Source: Xanthostigma xanthostigma
Taxonomy: Eukaryota > Arthropoda > Insecta > Raphidioptera > Raphidiidae
Direction of reading: 5' to 3'
Assembly (NCBI GenBank): GCA_963575645.1
Contig: OY754470.1
Location: forward strand, 4,286,501 to 4,350,500
Length of the DNA stretch: 64,000 nucleotides
The notes under the pieces are model-generated. The model searched no databases and was not told where the DNA came from. It was given only the letters and a program-made list of their open reading frames with translations. Of the stretch, positions 47,202 through 59,432 are shown piece after piece (within the stretch, counting starts at the first letter, position 1; every line of letters begins with the position of its first letter). The position numbers were made by a program, and so were the translations under genes.

Positions 47202-47789
47202 ATAGCCAGAGTGCCCGTCGGCAAAAATTTTATTGATACATACTCTCCCCAAACTTTGTATATGGATTCATTAGGCCTAGTCTGACACCTATTTCCTCTA
47301 TGACTTTTCTTGATTTTGGGGCGTTTTCCCTCTAAACTTTCCGAAAGATGTTGTTTTGACAACATGTAAAAATTTATAGATACTGTTTGTTTTTTTAATT
47401 GGATAGCTTAAAAACTTCAACCAAAACGCTAAAATAATGTTCTCTGACAAATAATGTATGAGCTATTTAAAATGTCTGACACTTCGAATATGTCGACCAT
47501 ATTCGAGGTGTCAGACATTTTAAATAGTTCGTGTTATTTGTCAGAGAACATTATTATTTTTAGCGTTTTAGTTGAAGCTTTTAAGTTATCCAATTAAAAA
47601 AACAAACAGTATCTATAAATTTTTACATGTCGTCAAAACGACATCTTTCGGAAAGTTTAGAGGGAAAACGCCCCAAAATCAAGAAAAGTCATAGAGGAAA
47701 TAGGTGTCAGACTAGGCCTAATTAAGCCATATACAAAGTTTGGGGAGAGTATGTATCAATAAATTTTTTGCTGACGGGCACTCTGGCTA
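47202..47789. repeat. ~590-bp near-perfect palindrome
   Basis: The two halves are inverted copies that meet at GTCGAC (47492-47497) with essentially no spacer. Outer ends are tagccagag/ctctggcta. A few substitutions and small indels distinguish the arms. Each arm contains the same possible small frame (right arm MSSKRHLSESLEGKRPKIKK, ending about 47722), which I cannot assign to a family. Confidence 0.9.
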
Positions 47790-49149
47790 ATAACTGCGTT
47801 TGTCATTAATCATTATATTTTCAGTATATTTTTCAAAATTTTTGACATTTCACTTGTACAGTTAAGTTTACTTCTTAATGTCGGGTTTGCGCAAAGCGCA
47901 ACATCAACATAAATGACTATTGAATTTTTCTTTACCGTATTAGTGCACAAGTAAAGTAGTTTTTTATAGGGGGTAGGTAAAAAAATAATAAATTGCATGG
48001 TGGTGTTACTTAAAATAATTTTAATGCGGCCTGTATGTTTTTTTAATTGTTCATATAATTATTGTTATGAGCCAAAGCATTCGTTTGATAAAAAGCTTTT
48101 TAAGGCGTAGCAAATTCAATATAGTAAACTATGTTATTTTTAATCGAGATAAGCATTTTAATATGATTTCTGAAATAAAAAAGTAAATCGATGTAAATTC
48201 CTTAGGCAAGTCTAGTTATTATTTTTGTTTTGAAACTAGCTTGTTAATACAAATTTGGGAATATCTTGTATTTTTAGAGTAAGGCCATTTTATGGCCTTA
48301 CTCCAAAAATATAAGTGTTTATGGCTTTATGCCAGTAATATTGGTTTTCCTAGATTCTGTAAATTTCAAGAAAAGTTTGATAAAAAATTCATGCATTTTC
48401 AAACATAATTTTAAATATTTTATTCTTACTTTGAAATCATATTTTCATTATTTTTCTGTTTTTTGTCAACTCTGTGAGTTAACTTATATTTTTCTGTAAC
48501 CAATTTCTAAAAAAATGTATTTAATAAATCTCAAATTTACGAATACATCAATACAAATACGCAAAAGTAATTTAGAACGTTTAATTATTAGATTTTAGTA
48601 TAGATAAAGCGTATAACATTCATTCTTTATTTCACTCTAGGTAAATAAAATAGCAGGTTTAGGTTAAACTTCGTCTTCTTAGGAGATTTTTGGGTACTCC
48701 AGAATCGTTGTTCGTTTATTTGTACTAACTTAAAAACGGCTGCACCGATTTTAATAAAACTTGATACCCTATTAATTAATTCAAAAATTTCAATTTTTAA
48801 TCGGTATACTCGAGATTAGGGTTAGTTCACGCAAACGAATTAACAAAAAAAAAAATAGTGGAAAAAATATTTGTTGTTTGAAAACAAACCAGATTTAGCT
48901 TTTCAGTGATTTCCTGTAAACATATTTGGTCGATTTCATTAAGGTTAAAGACCTGATCCACATAATGAATTGCAAAGTAAATATTTTGTCACTGTTCCAA
49001 ATCTAATATTAAAATTTTATTTAGAACTATGTACCCATAACCGTAAGTGCAGAAACATTTTTTGTTTACATACTGACAAAATTTGTTTCATACAATATTT
49101 ATGTTATAATTAATATTCGACATAATGTAGTCCAAGAGCTATCAAATAT
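47790..49149. other. Gene-free DNA
   Basis: Nothing besides the short hairpin at 48271-48308. Confidence 0.55.
48271..48308. repeat. Short hairpin
   Basis: 'tttttagagtaaggccat' and 'atggccttactccaaaaa' are complementary with one mismatch, with only a few bases between them. Confidence 0.8.
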
Positions 49150-49805
49150 TTTACCATTCCTACCCAGGGGAATGGTACTAGTTTAGGTAAAAAATCTTTT
49201 TTCAAAAATTTTACAATATCTTTCCGTTTTGAGGTCCCCCGAATCCAAAAAAACATATTTTTGAAAAAACTCTGTGCGTCTGTTTGTCTGTGAACACGAT
49301 ACAGGTCAAACGGATGAGCGGATTGAAACCAAATTTTGGGAGGATGTTTGGTATGCAAATGTGAAGAGCCCTATTGTTTTTGGGGAAAATCGGCGCATGC
49401 ACAGAAGAGATATATGCTATAACGGTGTTTTTTATGTAATAATAGTATACTTTTTATAACGGCTTATTATTATATTTATTTTTTCAAGAAAGTTTCGTTA
49501 AATTTTTTTTCTAAACTTTATAGTTTCGTAAATATTTTGAAAATAAAAAAAATCAGCGGCTCTTTTGTTTTATTGATCTGTCAGAAATAAACTAGTTCAG
49601 CATGCTTTGATTAATTTTTACATGACGTGGAACATAATATTATGTAGGTAACCGAGACAACGAATAGCAAATATCCTATTAAATACTAGTCATTACCCGC
49701 GTCACCACACGCGATATCAGAAATTTCAAATGTCTACATTTTTGAAGTTGGAATGGTCCCGTCGCCCGATTGGCTGGAATTTTTTCTTTCAGGTATAATT
49801 ATAAT
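49150..49805 (+). repeat. Interspersed repeat family, copy 1
   Basis: 'gaatggtactagtttaggt', 'tctgtgcgtctgtttgtctg' and 'cgatacaggtcaaacggat' recur in order at 58730-59400, as do the ends 'gcgtc.ccacacgcg' and 'attggctggaatttttt'. The short reading frames over it are the same accidental translation in both copies. It looks like a ~650-bp non-autonomous element; no class assigned. Confidence 0.82.
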
Positions 49806-50584
49806 TTCTTTCTTTGAATCGTTTATGATATTATGTAACTATTACTGTATTATTACACGATAGAATTCAAGTAGATGAACATTTAAGATAAAATAAAATA
49901 AAATGTTTGTACTGTTTATTATGTCTGAAAACGCATTATATTTGCCATGCAACTCATACAACAAATATAAAATTTAATTATAGAGCGGTATTGTAAATAA
50001 TTTATAAAATTATCACGATGTTGTTGGATCGCGTTATTAATAGAAGTGTATTAAGGTATTAAAAGTGATTCTGAAAATTATGACATTTATAATGTTTATT
50101 ATACCTATTATAAGTTAGTTGAGCGGAGTGGATCAATCAACTCACTGAACGAAGTCTATTTTTCACGTGGGTTAAATGTGAGAGGGCTTATATATATTAT
50201 GGTCGGGCAATTTTAATTGGAAACAATATAATTTGTTGCTAACGGAACACTTCTCCATTTATATTTTGCTTATTGACAAGATTAACATGTTTTGCAATTA
50301 TATATTTCACGTAAAAAACCGATAGCTGTTGTTATAGAATGATTAGAAAATAGACGTTGAAATTCCAAGAAATAAACAAATAATTTTATAATCCCAAATT
50401 AAATTATTTTTTTCAAATTTAGTACGAACTATTATTAATTGCTAAATATTATAATTTCTGCTCCATAGGTATACTAAATAATAAATGTAATAAATTGAAA
50501 ATTGACTAATAAATAAAAAAAGTAGTTCGTCTAAAAAATGGGCTTAAAGATTTTCGGGCAAATTTTACGGGAGATTCACATTAA

Positions 50585-50655
50585 TAATAATAATAAAAAT
50601 TCTTTATTGTTAGGTTTCCAGAAGAAACATAATAGCGTTAGAATAAAATGAAATA
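50585..50655 (-). mobile_element. 3' UTR and (ATT)n tail of the non-LTR fragment
   Basis: On the minus strand this reads from just after the stop codon through 'aacaataaagaattt' to ATT repeats (50585-50600), a microsatellite-type tail like those at 43961, 24546 and in the SINE. Confidence 0.7.
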
Positions 50656-51007
50656 TTACAGGTGATCTATATTATACAAATTTAATGTTAGTAGTCTTTC
50701 TTTAAGTTTTTGTTTAAATTTGTTCGTTTGTTCAATATGTTTAATATCTGCCGGAATTTTGTTATAAATGCGCATTGCCATATTGCGAACACTGTCTCTT
50801 GTTACGCTCAAATGAGCCTGATCGGTCTTCAAATTGCCTTTATGCCGTGTTTTATAATCATGATTGTAGACATTTGTTTTAAATAAATTAGGATTGTTTC
50901 TTACGAAACAGGCTAAATTCAACACATATTGGTCCTGTACTGTTAGTATTTTGAGTGTTTCGAAGATATGCTTACAATGTTCACGATATGCTGCTCCTAC
51001 TATTCAA
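50656..51007 (-). pseudogene. Non-LTR retrotransposon reverse-transcriptase C-terminus
   Basis: An uninterrupted minus-strand frame from about 51007 to the stop at 50656 reads GAAYREHCKHIFETLKILTV, then LNLACFVRNN, then NMAMRIYNKIPADIKHIEQT and FKQKLKERLL. This is the region after the reverse-transcriptase and thumb domains in insect non-LTR elements (Jockey/CR1 type). The catalytic domain and endonuclease are missing, so it is a 5'-truncated dead copy. The 3' UTR runs to an (ATT)n tail at 50585-50600. Confidence 0.8.
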
Positions 51008-51033
51008 GTAATCGAATGTGTCGCACTGTAGAG

Positions 51034-51257
51034 CAGGGGCGGGAAAATCTTTTGATCTTCGGGCCACATTGGTAATGAAAATTTGACCGTGGGCCAAAAA
51101 TTTGGAGAGCAAAAAAAAGGTCCTTCCATTTCCGCAACAAAAAGGTCTTTTTTCGTCTGTTGTATCCCTTGTTATTTACTATTTTTCTAAAAATTTGTTC
51201 ATGCGCAATCTATTATAAAATGCTTCACGGGCCGGATAAAAGCCTACTGCGGGCCTG
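51034..51257. mobile_element. hAT-type MITE next to a non-LTR remnant
   Basis: Ends are CAGGGGCGGG and, inverted, CAGGCCCGCA. The flanking 8-mers CTGTAGAG (51026-51033) and CTTTAGAG (51258-51265) differ at one base, consistent with an aged target duplication. Length 224 bp, no coding capacity. It lies about 25 bp beyond the 5' limit of the non-LTR fragment ending near 51010. Confidence 0.78.
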
Positions 51258-51436
51258 CTTTAGAGTAAGTATTGACTCAGATTTCGCGATAGTTTAGACT
51301 TATGATGGTGAAATTATATTATTTGAAAAAAACATTTTTATTTTATTGCATTTGTAACAATGGGTGTGTCTTAACATTAAATGGGAAACTTTAGCTAAAT
51401 CTATGTGTATAGTCTTACGAACTATGCCGTATCAAC

Positions 51437-51886
51437 TAGAGATGCCACGAATATTCGGCTACTATTCGGTATTCGGCCTATTCGGCTACTTTTTTTAATA
51501 TGCGGTATTCGGCCGAATGTTGCGTACTATTCGGCCGAATACCGAATATCAAATCATGGGGAAAAACCAAAGATATATAGTATTATTTTGTAAAGCTTTT
51601 GGTGACCAAACAGTGATATTTTTTAGTAATAAGGACTATTAATAACACAATTTGATGTAACAATGAACAAATAATGCGTGTCGTGATACGGTCTAGTTGA
51701 GCAAATGAAACAAATACGCCCGCAGCGTTGCTACCGCACGCTCCATAATGGGACAAGTCGTAACCTGTCACCCGCGAAATGTATAAATAATTAGCCGAAC
51801 ATTCGGCCGCCGAATATTCGGCGCTTCGGCCGAGAACATGGCCGAATATTCGGTATTCGGCAAAATCACTATTCGTGGCATCACTA
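51437..51886. mobile_element. hAT-type MITE with internal GAATATTCGGC repeats
   Basis: Exact 8-bp duplication GTATCAAC at 51429-51436 and 51887-51894. Inverted termini TAGAGATGCCACGAATA and TAGTGATGCCACGAATA. Both ends contain clusters of ATTCGGC/GCCGAAT motifs, which look like subterminal transposase-binding repeats. The centre (about 51560-51780) is unrelated AT-rich filler with no coding frame. Confidence 0.92.
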
Positions 51887-52273
51887 GTATCAACCTGTGA
51901 TATTATAAAATATTATAGTTTTACGTAAGAAGCTATTGTGCGCAAAATTGTTATTGATAATTTTTATAACTTTTTGTACACTATTTTCTAACACACAATA
52001 CTTTACGGTACATTACAATGCGCTAGAAACGATATAAACATGTTGACATTTTCGCTAAAATTTAAACTTGTTTACTACAGCTTTTGCGTTATTGTAATTT
52101 TCTCTAATCGATTATTCCACTGAGTATTATGTTTTTTTGAAGGTCGATAATAATATGAAAACAATATGTTTATGCAGGTATTCGCGTACCTTTGGAAAAA
52201 ATTGCGATCAACAAATGAAAATACGGGTCTTAATTCAAAATTTGCTGAAAATATTTCTGGTTTACATACAAAT

Positions 52274-52425
52274 GTCTGTTCCAAGCAGTCTAAGAACGGT
52301 AACAGAACCGTCACAGTCTTGCTATTGCACAAGACTGTCACACGCAGTCGCCAACGATATAATCAGTTTCGTTTTAGCTACTGCGCAAGACGGTGGCGGT
52401 TCTGTTGGGGGTCTCTGGAACAGAC
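52274..52425. mobile_element. TIR MITE family 'GCTCTGTTCC', copy 3 (diverged)
   Basis: Ends GTCTGTTCC/GGAACAGAC, with internal 'acagaaccgtcacagtcttg' and 'cagtttcgttttagctactg' blocks as in copies 1 and 2. Reading frames overlapping it are not genes. Confidence 0.75.
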
Positions 52426-52552
52426 CTACATACTACCTAATTTATAATTTATGTAAACTTATATTATTTAAAGATTAACATTTTTTAAATACCTTAAAAT
52501 TATCAATTGTTCTCAACGTAATTAAGATTTAACGATTTCAAATATGAGGTAT

Positions 52553-52771
52553 AAAGTTTGTAAGTTTAGATGTAGGAGGTAATCTCCGAAACGACTCATC
52601 CGATTTCAAAATATTTTTCACCAATATTTAGAATGGACCTTCAGGATGGACATAGGCTCTATATATTATTGCGTTTAAATAAGAGCGCTTTTTGTGGGGA
52701 TCAATTTTGCAACATAAGTCGACGGAAAAACGGTGGCAATCTACAAATTCGGGCGAAGCCGGTCCGGCTAA
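52553..52771 (+). mobile_element. Probable Helitron of a second family
   Basis: Contains 'taatctccgaaacgactcat' near the start and ends GGGCGAAGCCGGTCCGGCTAA before T, compatible with a hairpin plus CTRR terminus. The start near 52553 is uncertain. Related 3' end at 4010-4069. Confidence 0.5.
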
Positions 52772-53524
52772 TCTTTTATAAAATTTATAACCTCGGTCTT
52801 GTTCAAAACATTTTGTTTAAATTTTAACAGAATTTGTTCGATATTTACGGATTTGACATGTTTTTCGACATCTAGAATTAAAATTAAAATCGATCAGATG
52901 TTCTTACGCTAGATCCAGTTGACTTTAGCGTTGGTGGTCTGAAAAAAAAAGGCTTATCCTTGATTATTTCTTGAAATAAAACATGGTTTCCATTTCCGTT
53001 TCGAGACATTGGCGCTCAATAAGAAGTTTCAATAATTAAAAAAAAAATGTGCAACTTAATATGACAATAATGATGGATATGATTGTAATTATTAAACATT
53101 ATTATCAATGACACTGAACAGTAGATAACACATTACACAGGATAATTTCATATACGAGGTCGCATCAAGGTCATGTTGACATGTGTTGCAAATGGAGCGT
53201 GGTTGACCTGTCTAATGCCAGACTATTTACTATACTTTATCGGTTATCCGTTCCTTATCTGCCTGACGATTGACGCATTCACAATTTTATATATATGTGC
53301 AAATTAAACAAAAATTATATATGGACTATGTGCAAGTGGGCGGAGCCAAGCTGTTTCCGATGTCAAGCTCGCCGCGGTAACAAAATAAGTAAAAAATGTA
53401 CATATCGCGTTACTATGGTAGCATCTATTCTTGTCGTACTGCCAACTAAACTCACGTCTATATTATTTTTTTTTAATATAGACTCACGTCTATATTAAAA
53501 AAAAAAAAAACGGTAAGAGAGGGA

Positions 53525-53913
53525 TATATATATATATAAAATTGTCGTGTCAAAATTTTGGCCGCCTTAATCTTTGAAACCACAGAACTTATTTTAATGA
53601 AATGTAAATGTGTGTTACAAGGTGCAACTTACGCTATAGGAGAGTTTTTAATTTTTATTAAATATTTTGTACAAAATTACGGTGTTTTCTTAAAAAAACA
53701 TGTTTTAGTAACATGTAACGACATTTGATAGAATTTACTCAAAACTATTAGTGCAGAAGAAAACAAAAAACTGTTTTAGTACCAAGGAGCGACATCTGTT
53801 AGAATTCGCTCAAGCTATTAGTTCAGAAGCAAACCTGATAGAAATTGGTCAAAGCTATTAGTTTTGAAGAATTATATCTAACGCACCAGGGTGAAACCGG
53901 GACGGACCGCTAA
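53525..53913 (+). mobile_element. Non-autonomous Helitron ending CTAA
   Basis: Alignable to 12633-13505 (minus its hAT insert) through 'gaattatatctaacgcacc' and 'ggtgaaaccgggacggacc'. It ends CTAA (53910-53913) before T, within the CTRR rule. The 5' boundary is blurred by a TA-rich run. Confidence 0.75.
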
Positions 53914-54150
53914 TAAGTCAATAATATTTGACTGTCTATGGGAGACAATTCTTAATTCAGTTAAACCGTAATATTTTTAACTTCCCGCTTTAAAAAAAAA
54001 AAAAAAAAATTTTTTTTTTTCAAAAATCGGGAAGTTATTGGTTTCACCCCGATTTTCGAAAATCGAGTTTTCGCCAGATCTCGACGTTTTGGGGTCCTAG
54101 GAAGCTATTGAAACTATTTTGGCGATGATGTCCGTAGGGCTGTATGTATG

Positions 54151-54151
54151 G

Positions 54152-54198
<47 letters not shown>
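54151..54198. repeat. (TG)n/(TATG)n microsatellite
   Basis: About 17 TG units then TATG units. Confidence 0.97.
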
Positions 54199-54430
54199 AA
54201 CCTTTTATATCTTTTGAACGGAGTGTCCGACTGAAACGTGGTTTGCGGCATCTGACGTGATCTTGGTGAACTTAGACTTCCTGAAAATTTGAAACGATTC
54301 GGCCCAAAAAATTTTGAGAAATCTTAAAAAAACAAGTTTCAAAAATTTTTAAAAATTTGTTTTTGTAAAAAATTTTCTAAACTACTAAACCGATTAATTC
54401 CAAAAACTAATCAGCTCTTCTCCTTAACAA

Positions 54431-55000
54431 ACTGCGTCGATTTCCGCAAACCGCATCAAAATCGGTTCATTTGTTCACGAGAAACCGTGAACGAAAAAAT
54501 CGTAAAAAAGTGTTTTTTTAAAATGACTCTTAAAATTGTTATCAGATTGATTTTTTTGTAATAAATTACTTTCTTAAGCTAAAAAAACTGCGTCGATCGC
54601 CGCAAACCATATCAAAATTGGTTCATTTGTTCATGAGATAACGTGAACGAAAAATTAGGAAAAAAGTAATTTTTTAAAATTACTCGTAAAATTCTTATCA
54701 AATCGATTTTTTTGTAATAATTTACTTTCTTAGGTTAAAAAAACTGCGTCGATTGCAGCAAACCGCATCAAAATCGGCTCATTTGTTCACGAGATATCGT
54801 GAACGAAAAATTTTTAAAAAGTGTTTTTTTTTAAATTTCTCGTAAAATTCCTATGAGATCGATTTTTCTGTATAAAATTACTTTTTAAGGTTATAAAATT
54901 GCGTCGACTGCCGCAAATCGCATCAAAATCGCTTCATTTGTTCATGAGATATCGTGAACGAAAATTTCGTAACAAAGTGTTTTTTTTTGAGCTCGAAGAG
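54431..55000. repeat. 156-bp tandem array, four units
   Basis: 'actgcgtcga' begins at 54431, 54587, 54743 and about 54898 (periods 156, 156, 155). Each unit includes 'cgcaaaccgcatcaaaatcg' and 'tgttcacgaga..cgtgaacga', the latter an inverted repeat GTTCACG/CGTGAAC. Confidence 0.92.
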
Positions 55001-55070
55001 CTAAAAAATAAACTTCTTGCTATATTTGACATATTTTTGAGCGTTTTGAACTCGAAAATAGCGGGAAGTT

Positions 55071-57005
55071 ACAGGGATGGCCTGCAGGGTCAAACTACTT
55101 TTCAAATTTTTTATAGTGTAGTGACAGATAATTTTTAATGACATCTATAAATATTTGGATTGAAAAATAATCCGCATAATTACATTTTTTTAATATGTCA
55201 GTTGAATTTATTAAATTGTTTATCACGTATCATTTGCTTTTATTGTTTTATAAAATATTCCTGCTTGCTAGGGTTGTAAATATCTATGATCAATTAAGAA
55301 AAATAAAAGTGAAATAAATTTTTTCAATGGTGCTCTCCCACTTATAATTCTCGCAAAAATCATAAAGATCGATTTTAGTTTTAAACTAATAAGTCGATAT
55401 GATCATAAAAACTTATTCCTTTTTTATTTGCCTACTGCAGTAATTAGTTTTATAAAAAAAGGCGCCTGTAGCAACTTATTAAATAATCTATACAATGGCA
55501 CGTAACACCTGAGACCACGTGGTCAATGCACCATAATCACGTGCTTCTGTTGCATATGTGTGATAGCTTCGGTTTTCATAAAAATACTCTTACAACTGAT
55601 AAAAAAAGTCTCGATTATTTTTAACAACGTGATCGTTTATAATCAAAATTATAATTTCTGTCAAGTATAAGTTGATTTTAGGGAAATATTAAAGTTGAGG
55701 GTATATTGTTTCTAGTCACAAAATAATTATTTGAAAATTTAAATTAAGTTGAAAACGGTTATAAAAAGTTGAAGAAATTAATATCATCATTATTTAAACG
55801 AACTAATTTTTTTTTGTTCGGGTTCTATTTTTTTAGTAGTTAATATTATTTTTTATTTCTGATTAGTCGAAAATATCTTGGAATTCTAAGTTGCAGTTGT
55901 AATACTTTCCGCTGAAAGGTTTACACATTCCACGATCATGGAATTTAGCATATTCTACAAAAAATAAAAATCATTGATAGTCAAAAACAAAATTTTATAT
56001 ATTACGATGAAGGAAGGTTTGGTTGAAGATCAAGAAATTCATGAATATTAAGTTTTAACCCTTACGTATATATATTTAAAATTTTAACGAACGTGAACAA
56101 TATTTTTTGTAAAGAAACGAGGACACATTCGCTAGTGAAAAATTGCTTTGGGCTATGGAAATTTACTAGGAGTCAAGTAGCTAATCTCTAAGCAAAAAAT
56201 AAATAGTGACACACACTCTATTATTATAAATTACACCTTTTACCTATATCTAATTAGCATAACTTGTGAATATTAATTTACCTGTCACTATGATACTGAC
56301 CATCTGTGAACAAAAATCAGTAGCGCCTTTATTAAATTTATAAATACTAGTGGTCGAAATTCATTAACATTTTTAAGTTTGGACGTTATTGAGGTTCTTT
56401 TATGGATTTCTCCTGAACAGATTTTACCTGTCATAATTCGTACACATCGCGACGAAACATATATTGTGCACTTCCCCTCATTAAAACGAAGAGAACGATG
56501 TATGTTTCATCACAATGTGTGCGAATTAACACACTCAAATCGGTATTTTTTTCTTTCGCGTATTTATATATGATTCGATTAAAATCCCACGAGTTGTTTT
56601 TGAGTCAACTTGGAACTGACAGACATGAATATATTATATTTATTATAAAGGAAAATTGGTGTCAGGGTAAATGAAAAATTATTTCATCCACCACTGTGTC
56701 GATATTTGTGTGGGTGTTAAACACCTTATTTCTGAAAGTATTCAAAATTGAATTTATAAATGACGAAACTTACTTAGAATGTTACATATTCTTGTAGACA
56801 TTAAAACTCAAATACATTAGTGAAATTTTTATTTTGGGAGTAGGGGATAGAATATTTTTAAGAGCGGATGTCAGAAAAATCAAATACTACCAAAATAAAT
56901 TAAGAATTTAAAATTATATGATTACAGTAATATTATTATTTTATTTTAAAAATCAAGTCATAATTGTTCCTATTATGAAAACATTAAATTGCAAAACATT
57001 CAAGG
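55071..57005. other. Gene-free AT-rich DNA
   Basis: No recognised gene, RNA or repeat. Confidence 0.55.
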
Positions 57006-57013
57006 GTCTAGAC

Positions 57014-57291
57014 CAGGGATCGGCAAGCTTTTGAGACGGAAGTGCCAAAAGTTACAATTTACAAAATTTCCCAGTTTTTAAAGAGCCACTAAACATTTTC
57101 GTTTCAGTATTATAGTTATTGCTTATATAGGTATAACATATTATATATCCGAGGACGACACGCCACGACGGGGGCGGTGCGGGTGAGACGCGAGTGGAAA
57201 TGATTGAGATATAGACATGGTACTCAATCATGGATCGATTGGACGATTTTTAAGGGTTTACATCAAAAGAGCCGCAGGTTGCCGACCCCTG
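57014..57291. mobile_element. hAT-type MITE
   Basis: Exact 8-bp duplication GTCTAGAC at 57006-57013 and 57292-57299. Inverted ends CAGGGATCGGCAAGC and CAGGGGTCGGCAACC. 278 bp, non-coding. A different subfamily from the CCGGATTAA-ended copies. Confidence 0.92.
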
Positions 57292-57299
57292 GTCTAGAC

Positions 57300-58649
57300 A
57301 ATTAATAATATCTAACAATTTTTAACTCATAAACGCCAATCTTAATTTTCTGTTTAGAATTTCAAATTTTTTGCTAGGTATTCAGTTCCCTTTATTAATA
57401 TTTTTGAATATTAACAACCATCTAGGCTTATTACAAAATTTAAAATGAAAAAAAAAACCTACTAAAAAATCAAATATTATATTATTTTTTTTTAAAGAAT
57501 TACATTTTTAATTTCGTCAAGATCGGGTGGTTGTTCTAAAATTATAAGATGGCTGATCCAAGAAGGCAGTGTTTCTCTATATCTCATATTATCTTCCTGT
57601 AAAAATGTCCTGTCGTATCCAGAGAGCCGAATTAAAATCCGTTAAAGGTACTGAAGGGTTATGATACCACACATTGACAGACAAGCAGGCAGAGAGAAAA
57701 ACAGACAGATATATGAGCATACGATTTAAGCACACCCTTATTTTTGAAACATCTAAATCTCCCGAAACCTCGGATAAAATTTTTGTCTCCATTATAACAC
57801 TTTATTCATTCTTACGGCAGCTCGAATAGGAGAAATTCTACTTCGACATAAGAACAAAAACCGATAATACTTCTACGGAACTGTATTGAATAGATGTATT
57901 GATTTGAGATTTCCATATTATTTAAAAAATTACTAGCGCTCTTTGAAATAACAGACAATTGCTAATTGTAAAATTTATGCACATATTGACGAAACAGTCT
58001 GTATTCATTGTGTTTTATAATACATTCGTCTTTTGTTAAAAAGAGAAATGCAACCGGCGTTTTAGCACGTGATCGTCACGTGTACAACGCATGGTTGGAT
58101 ATAAACAGAAGACCAGCTGACTGCTGATTAAATATTATGATGGCAATGCGCGCTTACACTGAATTATTTGTTTATTTTTGTGTTTTTTACCATTCCAACT
58201 TCACACGGGAACAATTGGGCTTTTGAATGAAATTTTTTTTTGTCATAAATGGAAAGATCGTATATAAGTTTTATAACAAAACTATTTTTCTTTTTTTTAT
58301 TTTCGTTATAATTCAAAAGTTATATCAAATTAAAAATAAATTTTTGTACCCAGTTCCGAGAACGCGCCGACATTTCCCGAACATAATGTGACGTCATAAT
58401 GTTTTAGTCAATACACATGTAGAAGCTATTGATAGTATACTGCGTATATACATTTTACCATTATGACGTCACAACTGTCAAAAACAATTTTAGTGCGTTT
58501 GCAGTCACGTGATTTTTTTTAATATTTTATCAATTTTAAACTGCTTATAATTAATTTAAAAAAAGTTTTTTGAAAGTTTTTCGCATCGATTATCAATATT
58601 ATTTATAATAAAGTTTTAAAATACAATAAAAAAATCGATAATTATTTTT
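57300..58649. other. Gene-free AT-rich DNA
   Basis: No recognised gene; 'cacgtgatcgtcacgtg' near 58066 is a local palindrome. Confidence 0.5.
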
Positions 58650-59405
58650 TTTTCAAAAGCCTAATTGCCGCATGCGCGGAAGAGATATGTGCTATAACGT
58701 TGTTTTACCGTTCCAACCAACAATCAGTGGGGAATGGTACTAGTTTAGGTCGAAATTCACTTTTCAAAATTTTACAATATTTTTTTGTTTTGAGGTCCCC
58801 CGAATTCAAAAAACATATTTTTCGAAAAACTCTGTGCGTCTGTTTGTCTGTTATAGTCTGTGAGCACGATACAGGTCAAACGGATTGAAACAAAATTTTG
58901 GGAGGATTTTTGATATGCAAATATGAAGAGACGTATTGTTTTTGGGGGAAATCGGCGCATACGCAAAAGAAATATGTGCTATAACGTTTTTTTTCTCATA
59001 TAATGATACACTTTCCATACTGATTTATGTTCTCTTTATTTTTCAAAGTTTTGTAAAAAAAAATTTTTTCTAAGCCTTATAGTTTCGGAAATATTTTGAA
59101 AAAATCAGCTTTTCTTTTGTTCTGAAGTTTTGTTGATCTGTCAAAATTAGTTGACAAGCATGCTTCAATAGTAGACATTTTATAACGGTTTGTTATTCTA
59201 TTTATTTTTTTCAAGAAAGTTTTGTAATACATATCTTTTCTAAACTGAATAATTTCGGAAATATTTTGAAAAAAAAAATAATAGCAGTCGTTACCTGCGT
59301 CTCCGCACGCGCTTACAGAGTTTTACTTTATTATATGTTAGCTGTCAAATTTTTTGAAGTCGAAATGGCCCTGTCTTTCGCAATTGGCTGGAATTTTTCT
59401 ATCAG
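58650..59405 (+). repeat. Interspersed repeat family, copy 2
   Basis: Aligns with 49150-49805. An extra partial unit ('gcgcggaagagatatgtgct', about 58675) precedes it, so part of the element is tandemly repeated here. Confidence 0.82.
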
Positions 59406-59432
59406 ACAGCGCGGCGATTGTGGCGTGTAAAC

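Larger units (their letters stand above)
53979..55070. mobile_element. 1.1-kb TIR element with internal tandem array
   Basis: Inverted ends AACTTCCCGCT (53979-53989) and AGCGGGAAGTT (55060-55070). A further inverted copy, cgggaagtt, at about 54028 folds with the left end across an A/T run. It contains a TG microsatellite (54151-54198) and a 156-bp tandem array. No transposase frame. Confidence 0.72.

Noticed and set aside
54899-55138. 79-codon plus-strand frame
   Set aside because: Begins in the 156-bp tandem array and runs out of the TIR element; no protein similarity.
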